Positions 24,046 to 33,443 of a DNA stretch of 37,609 nt are shown in pieces. Every line of letters starts with the position of its first letter. The first letter of the stretch is position 1. The stretch is from Emticicia agri (GTDB taxonomy: Bacteria > Bacteroidota > Bacteroidia > Cytophagales > Spirosomataceae): contig CAMAQF010000038.1 in the NCBI GenBank assembly GCA_945860265.1, positions 1 through 37,609 on the forward strand, in the 5' to 3' direction. The notes beneath the pieces are model-generated. The model did no database searches and was not told the origin of the DNA. It was given only the letters and a program-made list of their open reading frames with translations. The position numbers were made by a program, and so were the translations under genes.

Positions 24046-24061
24046 GTACTGAAAATTTAAC

Positions 24062-24466
24062 TCAATCTTCTGGAAAAGGAATAAAAACAAATCCCGCAAA
24101 CTCTGCTTCCATCACAAATAAGCAGCAATACTCATCAGCATTTTTGTAATTTTCTTTAAAAAGTTCAATTGACTCTTCTCCAATGAGTTTTCTTTGCACA
24201 AATTCATCCAAATAAGATGCTTTATAATCGAACTGTGTTTCAAAATCAAGTCTCGTAAAAAGCATTTGTCCAACCTCAACCAATGTGCGATTGACCACAA
24301 AAATCGGATAATCTGAAAATCCACGCTTACGGATTTGATAAGATGCTTCTTTTAAATGGTCAGATACTTTTATAAAATCGCCTGCAACAAAACTCATGAT
24401 TTTTTGGTCGAGTTCGGGCGAGTTTACATCGTCTAAAATTGTATTTTCGTTAGAGTGTGAAGTCAT
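24062..24466 (-). CDS. Conserved-looking hypothetical soluble protein
   Basis: 134 residues, no signal peptide or membrane segment, acidic, mixed alpha/beta. Notable stretches: DDVNSPELDQKIMSFVAGDF, IRKRGFSDYPIFVVNR, and a C-terminal YCCLFVMEAEFAGFVFIPFPED. I do not recognise a named domain. It follows the alanine dehydrogenase gene by 71 bp on the same strand, so it may be the last gene of a tsaE-ald unit. Good codon structure over the full length and an orderly position between a convergent neighbour and ald support it as a real gene. Confidence 0.7.
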   Translation of the reverse strand: MTSHSNENTILDDVNSPELDQKIMSFVAGDFIKVSDHLKEASYQIRKRGFSDYPIFVVNRTLVEVGQMLFTRLDFETQFDYKASYLDEFVQRKLIGEESIELFKENYKNADEYCCLFVMEAEFAGFVFIPFPED

Positions 24467-24537
24467 TTAGTTTAATGATAAATTAATAAAAATAAATTCT
24501 TAATTCAAATTCAATTATATTAGAAACAGAAAAATGC

Positions 24538-25755
24538 TTACATTCTTGCCGCAATTAGTAGACTCAAATCTTTATATCTAAGATTGAAACGTTGTGCGAT
24601 TGACAAGTTAGTTAGGCTACCTTTGAAACAATAAACCCCTTTTGTGAACCATTGTTGGGCAAAAATCATGTCTTCTATGCCACCCACATTGCCCGTTTTT
24701 AATAGAAATGGTGTAAAAACATTACTTAATGCTAAACTTGCTGTATGTGCAACCCTTGATGCAATATTTGGCACACAATAGTGTGTAATGCCATATTTCT
24801 GAAAAGTTGGCTTTTTATGTGTTGTCAATTCGGAAGTCTCAAAGCAGCCTCCTTGATCAATCGAAACGTCAATAATTATCGAATTAGAATTCATTTTTGA
24901 AACCATTTCTTCTGTAACAACAATTGGTGCAACGCCATCTTCGGCACGCATTGCACCAATCACAACATCAGCACGAGCGAGAGCATCTCCTAAAGTATCA
25001 GAGTCGATGATTGAAGTATATATGTGCTGCCCAACGGCATATTTTAGGCGTTGTAGTCGATAAATGTGTTGGTCAAAAACCTTGATTTCTGCTCCCAAAC
25101 CGAGGGCTGTACGAGCAGCATACTCGCCAACCGTTCCCGCTCCGATAATCACAATTTTGGTTGGTGGTACGCCCGTAATTCCACCCAATATCATTCCTCG
25201 TCCGTTATGAACACTGCTCAGATATTCGGCCGCAATAAGCATGACCGTGCTTCCTGCAATTTCGCTCATAGTTCTGATAATCGGATAATTGCCTACTTTA
25301 TCTTGAATAAGCTCAAAACCGATGCCTGTTACGCGTTTTTCGTTGAGTTGTTCAAAATAGGGGCGAGAAAGGTTCGGAACATTGAGGGTAGAAATTACTG
25401 TTTGACCAGCTTTTAAATAAGCCATTTCAGCTTCGACCAGTGGCTCTATTTTTACAATCAAATCAGCTTCAAAAACCTCTTGCGGACTGTAAACTATTCT
25501 TGCACCAGCTTCGCTATAATCATTGTTTGAGAATTTTGCTCCTTCGCCAGCACCTTTTTCGATGATTACTTCATGGCCATTTCTAACCAACAACCTGACC
25601 GATTCTGGAGTAATTGCAATACGGTTTTCCTGTAATGAAACTTCACAAGGTAGTCCAATAAAAAGACTTTTTTTTCCTTTTTTTATCATTTCTGGCGATT
25701 CTTGTGGGTAAAGAATCGATTGCTGTGCTAATTCTGAAATAGATTGTCCTGTCAT
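24538..25755 (-). CDS. ald: Alanine dehydrogenase
   Basis: 405 residues from the ATG at 25755; 16 further in-frame codons upstream (MPISPIRCF...) are not part of the family and lie in the gap to tsaE. NAD-dependent oxidative deamination of L-alanine to pyruvate and ammonia. Motifs: GLPCEVSLQENRIAITPESV at the N-terminus, substrate-binding region GVGYELI-like (GIGFELIQD), PIIRTMSEIAGS, the dinucleotide-binding loop VIIGAGTVGEYAA, and the C-terminal HYCVPNIASRVAHTASLALSN typical of AlaDH/PNT proteins. The extra 30 N-terminal residues before the catalytic domain are usual for Bacteroidota versions. It lies directly downstream of tsaE. Confidence 0.93.
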   Translation of the reverse strand: MTGQSISELAQQSILYPQESPEMIKKGKKSLFIGLPCEVSLQENRIAITPESVRLLVRNGHEVIIEKGAGEGAKFSNNDYSEAGARIVYSPQEVFEADLIVKIEPLVEAEMAYLKAGQTVISTLNVPNLSRPYFEQLNEKRVTGIGFELIQDKVGNYPIIRTMSEIAGSTVMLIAAEYLSSVHNGRGMILGGITGVPPTKIVIIGAGTVGEYAARTALGLGAEIKVFDQHIYRLQRLKYAVGQHIYTSIIDSDTLGDALARADVVIGAMRAEDGVAPIVVTEEMVSKMNSNSIIIDVSIDQGGCFETSELTTHKKPTFQKYGITHYCVPNIASRVAHTASLALSNVFTPFLLKTGNVGGIEDMIFAQQWFTKGVYCFKGSLTNLSIAQRFNLRYKDLSLLIAARM

Positions 25756-25825
25756 TATTTGCTTACTTATTACTAGAAAACACCTTATTGGTGAGATTGG
25801 CAATTTTCTAAAACAGACTGGTGTT

Positions 25826-26230
25826 TTAGCTGAATTCTATATTTCTACCTAAATCGTCGGTCAGACTAATTTTTATTTTGAAACAATTATTTGGTAAAAG
25901 AGATTCAACTTTTTCGGCCCATTCGAGCAAGCAGATATTTCCCGAATCAAAGTATTCTTCTATACCAAAATCGAGGGCTTCTATTTCGTTTCTTAGTCGA
26001 TAAAAATCAAAATGAAAGATGGTTTTGCCCGATGAAGATAAATACTCATTGATTATCGAAAAAGTTGGGCTTTGGATGTGACCGATTACCCCTAATTCCT
26101 TACAAATTGCTTTTATCAATGTTGTTTTTCCCGCCCCCATTTCTCCTTCAAAAATCCAAATATTTCGGCCAGAGGCGGCTTTAATTACTTGATGAGATAA
26201 TTGCCCTATATCTTCTAAACTATAAAACAT
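25826..26230 (-). CDS. tsaE: tRNA threonylcarbamoyladenosine biosynthesis ATPase TsaE
   Basis: 134-residue cytosolic ATPase that works with TsaB and TsaD to place the t6A modification at position 37 of ANN-decoding tRNAs. The Walker A loop GEMGAGKTT is at residues 29-37, followed by SPTFSIINEY, HFDFYRL and LLEWAEKVE, all standard TsaE blocks. Length is normal for the family. It is the first gene of a minus-strand group with ald and a small hypothetical gene, a neighbourhood common in Bacteroidota (from memory). No promoter box was recognised in the divergent gap to mrdA. Confidence 0.95.
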   Translation of the reverse strand: MFYSLEDIGQLSHQVIKAASGRNIWIFEGEMGAGKTTLIKAICKELGVIGHIQSPTFSIINEYLSSSGKTIFHFDFYRLRNEIEALDFGIEEYFDSGNICLLEWAEKVESLLPNNCFKIKISLTDDLGRNIEFS

Positions 26231-26533
26231 TCGTATGATTTCTTGAAATTTTCCTGCAAAAATCGTATAAATACTTTAAATAATTTTAATCCTATTTAAA
26301 GAAATGCTTTTTTATAAAAAAAACAAATTTTCTTTAGGCAATATATGCAAAAATCTGTTGATTTTTAAAGAACTTTGTTAGATGAAATAAAAAATTCATC
26401 AGATAACAGCAATTCTTGTTATTAAAAGCGATTAGCATTTTTTTCATTGAAAAAGTCAAGGTCGTTTATTCGCCAAAAATAAATAGAAGTGTACTTTACT
26501 TTATCCAAAATCCAATTTTTTTTTATAAATAGA
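26231..26533. other. Divergent intergenic region, tsaE / mrdA
   Basis: AT-rich non-coding sequence of 303 bp. It must hold divergent promoters for tsaE and mrdA, but no exact TAnnTTTG box is present; GAACTTTG near 26369-26376 on the plus strand is the nearest match. An in-frame GTG at 26489 upstream of mrdA is not used as the start because the family N-terminus begins at 26534. Confidence 0.5.
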
Positions 26534-28510
26534 ATGTTCCAAGACAGAAAGCAAATCATTCTTAGTTTTTTCTTTTTAGTTTGTGCCATTTATGCACTGA
26601 GGTTATTTTACCTGCAAGTTATAGATGATACCTACCAAACGATTGGCTCGACTGGGGCTTTAAAGAAAGAGGTTCAAATACCACTCAGAGGTCAAATCTA
26701 TGACCGAAATGGTAAACTTTTGGTGGCAAACGTGGATGTGTATGATATGTACGTTATACCTTACAAAATTAAACAGATTGACACAACAACCTTTTGTCGT
26801 CTGTTCAATATAACTCGTTCGTATTTTGATAGTACGATGACGATTGCGAAAAGTTATTCAAGTAATCGTGCCACCTTGTTTCTTAGGCAATTATCAAAGG
26901 AAGATTACGCTCGTGTGGCTGATGCTATGGTGAGTTTTCCTGGTTTTACGTTTGAATTATCATTTTTTCGTACCTATCCTGCACGTACGATGGCCAATGC
27001 TTTGGGGTATATAGGAGAGATTAGTAAGAAGTCCTATGAATCACAAGACGTAGAATATTATAGAAGCGGCGATTATATCGGTATTACTGGCCTCGAAAAA
27101 CAGTATGAAATGGAATTGCGTGGTAGGCGAGGAGTAAAGTTTACTATGATGAACGTACACGGAGAAAACAAAGGTTCGTATTCGGAAGGCGAATATGACA
27201 CATTAGCCGTAATTGGGAAAAACCTCTATACAACGGTTGATGTAGAAGTTCAACAATTGGCTGATAGCCTTTTTCAAGGAAAAACAGGTTGTGTCGTTGC
27301 GATTGAGCCACGAACTGGCGAAGTTTTAGCGATGGGGTCTTATCCATATTATGATCCAAATATGCTTTCGGGTAAACAGTTTAGTAAATATTTCAAAGAA
27401 CTTTACCGAAATCCTGATAAACCACTCAATGATCGTGTGGCGACTGGTTTTTTTCGTCCAGGTTCAACATTCAAGTTAGTACAATCATTGGTTGGTTTGC
27501 AATTAGGGTCCATCACTCCCGAAACTTTCTTTGTCTGTGGAAATGCTCCCGTAAAATGTCATAATCATCCTTCTGGCGATTTGCACAATGCTGTTCGTTT
27601 TTCTTGTAATCCGTATTTTTATCAGGTTTTCAAGAAAACAATGTCGGCAACTCCTGAAACTAATCCAGTTAAGTCCGCTCCAATTATGCTTTCAAAATGG
27701 CATGAGTTAGTCGAAAAATTTGGCTACGGACAAAAACTTGGGATTGACTTACCGTCAGAATCATCAGGTTTATTGCCAGACGTGAAGTATTATGACAAAC
27801 GCTACGGCTCAAAACAGTGGAAATTTTCGAATATTTATTCATTAAGTATTGGTGAGGGTGAAATTTCGGTGAATATGCTTAAAATGGCTAATTTGGCGGC
27901 AACAATTGCCAATAGAGGTTATTGGGTAACTCCGCACTTGGTTAGAGGTATTGGTCAAAATGGGAAAGGGGTTTTGCCTAAACATCGACAAGTACATCGT
28001 ACTGATATTGATACCCGTAATTTTGAGGCAATCATTGGCGGTATGCAAGATGCCGTTGAGCAAGGTACTGTTGGTGGTGGTGCGGGTATTGTAGAGGGTA
28101 TTACAATTTGCGGTAAAACAGGTACTTCGCAAAATAAAAGAGGAAAAGACAATTCAATTTTTATCGCTTTTGCTCCACGTTATAATCCTAAAATTGCGAT
28201 TGCCGTTATGGTACAAAATGCGGGTTTTGGTGGTTCGGTTGCTGCTCCAATCGCTACCTTAATGATTGAAAAATATTTGAAACGTAAGATTGAACGTACA
28301 GCAATTAAAGAGCGTATGATGAATCTGAGTGTCAGGACTATTGAGGCAATGTCAGCTGGTAGTGCGGCAAAGCCTATACCAGTAATAACTCCAGAATCAA
28401 ATAGGAAGACAAGCCCTGGTGTTCCTATTAAACCAAGAAAAGAGACAGAAAAGTCTATAAAAACAACATTTGTAAAACCAAAGTTAGAAAATTTTAATAT
28501 AACCAAATAG
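26534..28510 (+). CDS. mrdA: Penicillin-binding protein 2 (peptidoglycan D,D-transpeptidase)
   Basis: 658 residues from the ATG at 26534 (MFQDRKQIILSF). Class B penicillin-binding protein that cross-links peptidoglycan during lateral elongation. One N-terminal membrane anchor (about 8-28), a pedestal/dimerisation region with PLRGQIYDRNGKLL, and a transpeptidase domain with the serine nucleophile motif STFK (in FRPGSTFKLVQ), SCN (in VRFSCNPYF) and KTG (in CGKTGTSQN). A C-terminal Lys/Pro-rich tail of roughly 60 residues follows. rodA begins one base after the stop, so the two are co-translated. The mreBCD genes often found upstream in Bacteroidota are absent here. Confidence 0.96.
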   Translation: MFQDRKQIILSFFFLVCAIYALRLFYLQVIDDTYQTIGSTGALKKEVQIPLRGQIYDRNGKLLVANVDVYDMYVIPYKIKQIDTTTFCRLFNITRSYFDSTMTIAKSYSSNRATLFLRQLSKEDYARVADAMVSFPGFTFELSFFRTYPARTMANALGYIGEISKKSYESQDVEYYRSGDYIGITGLEKQYEMELRGRRGVKFTMMNVHGENKGSYSEGEYDTLAVIGKNLYTTVDVEVQQLADSLFQGKTGCVVAIEPRTGEVLAMGSYPYYDPNMLSGKQFSKYFKELYRNPDKPLNDRVATGFFRPGSTFKLVQSLVGLQLGSITPETFFVCGNAPVKCHNHPSGDLHNAVRFSCNPYFYQVFKKTMSATPETNPVKSAPIMLSKWHELVEKFGYGQKLGIDLPSESSGLLPDVKYYDKRYGSKQWKFSNIYSLSIGEGEISVNMLKMANLAATIANRGYWVTPHLVRGIGQNGKGVLPKHRQVHRTDIDTRNFEAIIGGMQDAVEQGTVGGGAGIVEGITICGKTGTSQNKRGKDNSIFIAFAPRYNPKIAIAVMVQNAGFGGSVAAPIATLMIEKYLKRKIERTAIKERMMNLSVRTIEAMSAGSAAKPIPVITPESNRKTSPGVPIKPRKETEKSIKTTFVKPKLENFNITK

Positions 28511-28511
28511 T

Positions 28512-29789
28512 ATGGCACGTGATATTGATATTCGAGAAGGAATCGACTGGATAACAGTTTGGCTTTATGTAGCACTCGTGTTTTTTGGTTGGCTAAATAT
28601 TTATGCAGCAGTATATAACCCCGAAAGCCCAATTGTGATTTTTTCTATTTCGCACAATGCTGGAAAACAACTGCTCTTTATTTCATCGACATTCGTATTG
28701 ATACTCATCATTCTCTTTGTTGATTATAAAGTTTATGATTCTTTTGCTTACATATTTTATGGTTTTATCATACTTCTTTTGATAGCGACTATATTTTTCG
28801 CAACTGAAATCAAAGGCTCAAGGTCTTGGATAAAATTGGGAAGCACGTTTTCACTACAACCCGCCGAGTTTTCCAAAATCTTTACGGCCTTAGCATTATC
28901 GAGGTTTCTGAGTACGCAAGGTATAAATATCTCGAAAATCCGAGATGCCATTGTAGCAGGCTTGTTGGTTTTTGTGCCACCAATCATTATTATTTTGCAG
29001 AAAGAAACAGGATCGGCACTAACTTTTGCTGCCTTTATTGCGGTGTTTTACCGTGAAGGTTTGCCCGGTATTTATCCTGCCCTAGGTATTACTTTGGCAA
29101 TTCTTTTTGTGTTGGTGTTATTTTTTAATAAATTTTATGTAGTTGCAGGTTTGGCTGTGGCTTGTGGCTTATTTTGGTATATATTTTTTAAGCGTTATGA
29201 GCGTACTCGTCAAAACCTTATTAGGCTTGGCGGTGTGTTTGTTATTGCTTCTGCTTTCGTTTTTGGGGTGAAATTTTTCACGACAAATGTCCTTCAAGCA
29301 CACCAACAAAAACGTATTCAAGTACTCGTAAATCCAGACTCTGATCCACTTGGTGCTGGCTGGAATGTGACACAATCAAGGGTTGCTATTAGTTCTGGAG
29401 GAATAATCGGGAAAGGCTATTTGCAAGGCACACAAACTAAATTCGACTTCGTGCCAGAGCAATCCACTGACTTTATTTTCTGTACAGTTGGCGAAGAATG
29501 GGGTTTTCTCGGTAGTTCAATTGTATTATTGATATTTGCGGCTTTGTTGAATAGAATTATCAATTTAGCTGAAAAACAACGTAGTAAATTCTCCCGAATT
29601 TATGGTTATTGTGTTGCCTCTATTTTGTTTTTTCATATACTTGTGAATATCGGTATGACGATTGGATTAATGCCCGTAATTGGTATTCCTCTACCTTTCT
29701 TGAGTTACGGTGGTTCATCGCTTTGGTCATTTACTATTTTGTTGTTTATATTTTTGAAATTAGATGCACATCGTAGTTATAAAGTGTAA
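28512..29789 (+). CDS. rodA: Rod-shape-determining protein RodA (SEDS glycosyltransferase)
   Basis: 425-residue polytopic inner-membrane protein with about ten hydrophobic helices. It is a SEDS-family peptidoglycan glycosyltransferase that polymerises lipid II with PBP2 as partner. Signatures: EIKGSRSWIKLGSTFSLQPAEFSK, the loop GWNVTQSRVAISSGGIIGKG, QGTQTKFDFVPEQSTDFIF with the essential Glu/Asp region, GEEWGFLGS, and the C-terminal MPVIGIPLPFLSYGGSS. It starts one base after mrdA, and a terminator closes the two-gene operon. Confidence 0.96.
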   Translation: MARDIDIREGIDWITVWLYVALVFFGWLNIYAAVYNPESPIVIFSISHNAGKQLLFISSTFVLILIILFVDYKVYDSFAYIFYGFIILLLIATIFFATEIKGSRSWIKLGSTFSLQPAEFSKIFTALALSRFLSTQGINISKIRDAIVAGLLVFVPPIIIILQKETGSALTFAAFIAVFYREGLPGIYPALGITLAILFVLVLFFNKFYVVAGLAVACGLFWYIFFKRYERTRQNLIRLGGVFVIASAFVFGVKFFTTNVLQAHQQKRIQVLVNPDSDPLGAGWNVTQSRVAISSGGIIGKGYLQGTQTKFDFVPEQSTDFIFCTVGEEWGFLGSSIVLLIFAALLNRIINLAEKQRSKFSRIYGYCVASILFFHILVNIGMTIGLMPVIGIPLPFLSYGGSSLWSFTILLFIFLKLDAHRSYKV

Positions 29790-29810
29790 AAAACATTAAT
29801 TTATTCCCAT

Positions 29811-29846
29811 AAAAAAAGCTCCGAAGTTGATTTCAGAGCTTTTTTT
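29811..29846. terminator. Bidirectional terminator, rodA / small secreted protein
   Basis: AAAAAAAGCTC (29811-29821) pairs with GAGCTTTTTTT (29836-29846), extended inward by GAA/TTC after one mismatch. Both strands end in T7, and it sits between convergent genes. Confidence 0.92.
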
Positions 29847-29862
29847 ATAAAAATATTTACAT

Positions 29863-30222
29863 TTATGGCTGTTTTTCGGCTTCAATTATATTTCCCTGTA
29901 ATGAAAGTTTAGCCTTTACGATTACTTTTTGGTCATTTCTTACGAACTCAATTTTGCCATCATAGCCAACAACTTCGAAAATATCAGCTTCTTTAGTTGC
30001 TGCAAGTACTGCCGAACCTTGACCAACTGCCTCACCATAAAGTTTACCACCTTGGATACTTACAATTAATTCTTCAAAAGGCCCTTCTTTTACCTTATAT
30101 TTACCAACATAAGATTTAGCTGCTACAGTGTCAATTGCTGCAGTAGTAGGAATAGTTTGAGCTGAAACCTCAAAACTAAAGGCAAAAATGCCTAACATTA
30201 ATAATAAAGAAATTTTTTTCAT
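29863..30222 (-). CDS. Small secreted protein with DUF3471-like beta domain
   Basis: 119 residues from the ATG at 30222 (MKKISLLLMLGIFAFSFEVSAQ), a clean signal peptide; 13 upstream in-frame codons are discarded. The mature part has the pattern SYVGKYKVKEGPFEELIVSI, GGKLYGEAVGQG, FEVVGYDGKIEFVRN, seen in the small beta-barrel-like domain attached to serine hydrolases and also found alone in Bacteroidota. Probably periplasmic and ligand-binding; no catalytic residues are apparent. It stands alone, convergent with rodA. Confidence 0.8.
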   Translation of the reverse strand: MKKISLLLMLGIFAFSFEVSAQTIPTTAAIDTVAAKSYVGKYKVKEGPFEELIVSIQGGKLYGEAVGQGSAVLAATKEADIFEVVGYDGKIEFVRNDQKVIVKAKLSLQGNIIEAEKQP

Positions 30223-30426
30223 AGATAGAAAATGGATGTTTATAATTGATTCTAAAGCCAAAACGTCAATGTTGGTTAAATAGTTTGCCTGAATAAATAT
30301 AATTATCTTTATATATTTTTTTTAGATTTAATGATTTAATAATGACTTTTATTTGGATGAGTAAATGTCAAATTTAGTTGTTTAAAAGCGTGATTTTTTA
30401 TGTATTTAATGCACTTAAAAGTTTTT

Positions 30427-31732
30427 TTGTACAATAATTATAAATCGTAGGTTAATCACAACTGTTCAAAAAGCCCTCGAAACTGTAAAATCAGGCGATA
30501 AAATATTTATTTATAGTGTTTCGGCGGTTCCACATTATTTGGTAAATGCTTTAGTCGTCCGTGCCGATTCATTATAAGGAATTGAAATTTATAACCTTCA
30601 TACAGAGGGCGAAGCTCCATAAGCAAAACCAGAATATACCGTAGTTTTTCATTCTAACGTTTTTTTTATTACAAAAAACACTTGCAAAGCCATCGCCGTA
30701 GGTCGAGGAAGTTATATCACGGTTTTTCTTTCCGAAGTCCCTAAACTTTTTAGTCAGAATATTATCAAACTAAATATTGCATTAATTTCAGTTTCTGTGC
30801 CCGATAAAAGTGGTTATTGTTCTCTCGGAACATCGGTTGATGCAATTTTGGTAGCAACCGAATCGGCAGATGTGCTTATTGCTCATATTAATAAATTTGT
30901 ACCACGCACACTTGGTGACTCCCAAATTCACACAAACCGAATTAATTATTTTGTGCCTTTCAATGAGCCATTGTACGAAGTTTCTTAGGGCGAACCTTCC
31001 GACGAACATAAAAGAATAGGTAGTGACCTAGCTTCGTGGATCGAAGTTGATTCAAAACACCAAATGTGAATTGGCAGTATTTCGAACGCTGTTTTGGCAG
31101 CACTCGCAAACCATAAAGATTTAGGCATTCATACCGAAATGTTTTCTGATGGAATCATTCCTTTGGTCGAAAAAGGGATTATTACGGGAAAATATAAAAA
31201 ACTTGATGCAGGAAAAATCGTTTCTACTTTTTTGTGTGGTTCACGAAAAATCTATGACTTTGTTGAAGATTATCCACTAGTGACCATGATGCGAGTAGAT
31301 TATGTAAATGATACTTCGATTATCAGACAAAATCCAAAAGCTTACAGACATAAATAGTGCCATCGAAATTGGTATTATGGTACAAGTTTATGCCGATAGT
31401 ATAGGCTATAATATGTATTAGGGCGTGGGCGGACAAATGGATTTTATTAGAGGTGCGGCATTATCAGAAGGTGGAAAACTAATAATTGCTTTAAATGCAA
31501 ATCTAAGGGTTTATCGAAAATTGTATCGCATCTCAAAGAAAGAGTAGGAGTTGTAACGACCCGTGCAAATGTACATTATGTTGTGACCGAGTTCGATATT
31601 GCGAATTTATTTGGCAAAAACCTGGTAGAAAGAGCAAAAGATCTCGTCAAAATTGCTCATAACGACCAGCAAGAAGAACTCACTAGGTCAGCTTATGAGC
31701 GTTTCAAGCATCATAGTTCTGTTAGTTTTTGA
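30427..31732 (+). pseudogene. Decayed acetyl-CoA hydrolase/transferase (4-hydroxybutyrate CoA-transferase type)
   Basis: Translating across lesions gives an almost full-length (about 430-residue) CoA-transferase: TTVQKALETVKSGDKIF, HTEGEAP, VPDKSGYCSLGTSVDA, GIHTEMFSDG, GVGGQMDFIRGAALSEGG and VVTTRANVHYVVTEFDIANL in family order. It is broken by in-frame stops at 30575 (TAA), 30620 (TAA), 30986 (TAG) and 31067 (TGA). Frameshifts are visible near 30447 (YNNYKS to RLITT), near 31345 (before INSAIEI) and near 31500 (before SKGLSKIV), plus a further TAG in MY*GVGG around 31420. No start codon is intact. The lesions are spread and of all kinds, so it is a true pseudogene and not recoding. The original enzyme would have moved CoA between acetyl-CoA and a short-chain acid. 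Confidence 0.9.
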
Positions 31733-31806
31733 TTCATGTATCTAATATACGTAAAAATAATATAACTGTATAAGTCTAAAATAATAGATAAAATAACTGT
31801 TAATAT

Positions 31807-31837
31807 TTGTTTTGATAAATAATATATCTATTTTTGC
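31807..31837 (+). promoter_or_regulatory. Promoter of metF
   Basis: TTTG at 31807-31810, 19 bp, TATTTTTG at 31830-31837. Both boxes and the spacing match the Bacteroidota consensus TTTG-N19-TAnnTTTG. The start codon is 33 bp further on. No riboswitch is recognised in the short leader. Confidence 0.7.
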
Positions 31838-31870
31838 TAATAAATAAGGATAAAAATCATATTTTAAACA

Positions 31871-32830
31871 ATGGCAAAAGTAACCGACCATCTGAAGAGT
31901 AATAACGAAAAACCAATTTTTTCTATTGAAATCATTCCACCAACGAAAGGGTCAAGTCTCAATGAATTATTAAGTGCTATTGAGCCTATGATGGAACTGA
32001 AACCTCCTTTTATTGATGTTACTTTTCACCGCGAAGAATATTTTACGAAACAATTACCTGATGGAACAAGCAAGGAAATAAAAACTCGTAAACGCCCAGG
32101 AACTGTTGGTATTTGTTCGTCAATCATGCACCGTTTCAAGATTGACCCTGTACCGCATGTGCTTTGTGGAGGATTCACAAAAGATGAAAACGAAGATTTA
32201 TTGATTGATCTCAATTATTTAGGAATTGATAATATATTAGCTCTCAGAGGTGATTTTGCTAAACCTTACGATACTTTTAAAGCCAAAAAAGATGGTCATC
32301 AATTTGCTAATGAGTTGGTTTCGCAGGTAAAAGATATGAATATTGGTAAATATCTGCACGAAGATGCCGAATATCTTAACGCCAGTGATTTTTGCATTGG
32401 AGTTGCGGCTTATCCCGAAAAACACTTTGAAGCAACAGACTTAGACCAAGATATGGAAAATTTGAAGCGTAAAGTTGCGGCAGGTGCAGATTACGTTGTA
32501 ACTCAAATGTTTTTTGATAACCAAAAATACTTTGACTTTGTAAACAAATGCCGTGCCGAAGGAATCTCGATTCCAATTATTCCAGGTTTGAAAGTTTTAG
32601 CTACTAGGAAACAATTAGATATTTTGCCAAAATTATTCTATTTAGATATGCCAGAGGCGTTCAGGAAGGAAGTATTGGCATGCGAAAACGACAAACAAGC
32701 AAAACAATTGGGCATAGAATGGTCGATTCAACAATGCCGAGAATTGATTGATTTTGGCGTGCCTGCTTTACATTTCTACACAATGAGTAAATCAGATACA
32801 ACAATGGCGGTTGCGAAAGAGGTGTTTTAA
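31871..32830 (+). CDS. metF: Methylenetetrahydrofolate reductase
   Basis: 319-residue FAD-dependent TIM-barrel enzyme that reduces 5,10-methylene-THF to 5-methyl-THF for methionine synthesis. Visible blocks: FSIEIIPPTKGSS (with the catalytic Glu of the FSxEhxPP motif), IDVTFHREEY, ILALRGDF, FCIGVAAYPEKHFEA, ADYVVTQMFFDNQKYF, IIPGLKVL and the C-terminal GVPALHFYTMSKS. Length is typical. It has its own promoter and is followed by a palindrome that may act as terminator. It is next to a pseudogene and a convergent gene, so it is transcribed alone. Confidence 0.96.
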   Translation: MAKVTDHLKSNNEKPIFSIEIIPPTKGSSLNELLSAIEPMMELKPPFIDVTFHREEYFTKQLPDGTSKEIKTRKRPGTVGICSSIMHRFKIDPVPHVLCGGFTKDENEDLLIDLNYLGIDNILALRGDFAKPYDTFKAKKDGHQFANELVSQVKDMNIGKYLHEDAEYLNASDFCIGVAAYPEKHFEATDLDQDMENLKRKVAAGADYVVTQMFFDNQKYFDFVNKCRAEGISIPIIPGLKVLATRKQLDILPKLFYLDMPEAFRKEVLACENDKQAKQLGIEWSIQQCRELIDFGVPALHFYTMSKSDTTMAVAKEVF

Positions 32831-32843
32831 TTTAAAAATAGTA

Positions 32844-32865
32844 GAGACGTTGCATGCAACGTCTC
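32844..32865. repeat. Perfect 22-bp palindrome after metF
   Basis: GAGACGTTGCA followed at once by its exact reverse complement, with AATTTAATTATTTT downstream. It lies between convergent metF and the DsrE-like gene and may work as a terminator. Palindromes of the GAGACG...CGTCTC kind occur as dispersed repeats in many bacteria. Confidence 0.85.
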
Positions 32866-32884
32866 AATTTAATTATTTTGTCCT

Positions 32885-33418
32885 TTACGGTAATATCAAA
32901 GCATATCCCATATTCTGAAAAGTACTGAAAGTGATTAAAGCTGATTGTGCTACTTTTATATGCTCGTTGCGTTTTTCATCTACTAATTTTCTTGCTCTAA
33001 GCGATTGTCCACAAACATAAAAGCGAACACCATTCTTTGCCAATTCATTGATTAAAGCCGTATTCGGATTTGCCATTCCAAACTTACTTTTGTAAGCTTC
33101 TTCTTCTAATACTACAGGAGTTCCTAAAAAATGAAACACACCAATAATAGACAAGTTTTCTCTTGGTACACCTGCTTCAATATGAGCATTTACAAGTCGA
33201 GCTAATTTATCCAGCGAAGCATTTACAGAGTCTGGCTTATCTGATGCCTTTGACAAATCAACGATAATTTTGTAATGCATTTTTTTGTCAACGACGGGCG
33301 ATGCTTCTAGTATTTCAAACATTCCGCCGCCGCTTTTGATAATAGGATGTATTTTTTTCTGAGCAAAGGCTATGCTTGCCGAAAGATATAATAAAGAAAG
33401 AATAATCAGTTTTTTCAT
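32885..33418 (-). CDS. Secreted DsrE/DsrF-like family protein
   Basis: 177 residues with a signal peptide (MKKLIILSLLYLSASIAFAQ) and a DsrE-type alpha/beta domain: HYKIIVDLSKASDKPDSVNA, NAHIEAGVPRENLSIIGVFH, LINELAKNGVRFYVCGQSLR. The Cys in FYVCGQS is at the place of the conserved DsrE cysteine, which in cytosolic relatives carries persulfide sulfur. A periplasmic location is unusual for sulfur relay but common for Bacteroidota members of this family. It lies downstream of gyrB on the same strand, behind the gyrB terminator; its own promoter must fit in the short gap or use readthrough. Confidence 0.87.
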   Translation of the reverse strand: MKKLIILSLLYLSASIAFAQKKIHPIIKSGGGMFEILEASPVVDKKMHYKIIVDLSKASDKPDSVNASLDKLARLVNAHIEAGVPRENLSIIGVFHFLGTPVVLEEEAYKSKFGMANPNTALINELAKNGVRFYVCGQSLRARKLVDEKRNEHIKVAQSALITFSTFQNMGYALILP

Positions 33419-33443
33419 AGTTAAGATGAAGGTTTAGAGTTTG

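Noticed and set aside
30575..31069. Stop-codon recoding in the CoA-transferase remnant
   Set aside because: TAA, TAG and TGA all occur in frame at positions expected to encode different residues, and frameshifts are also present; decay explains it better.
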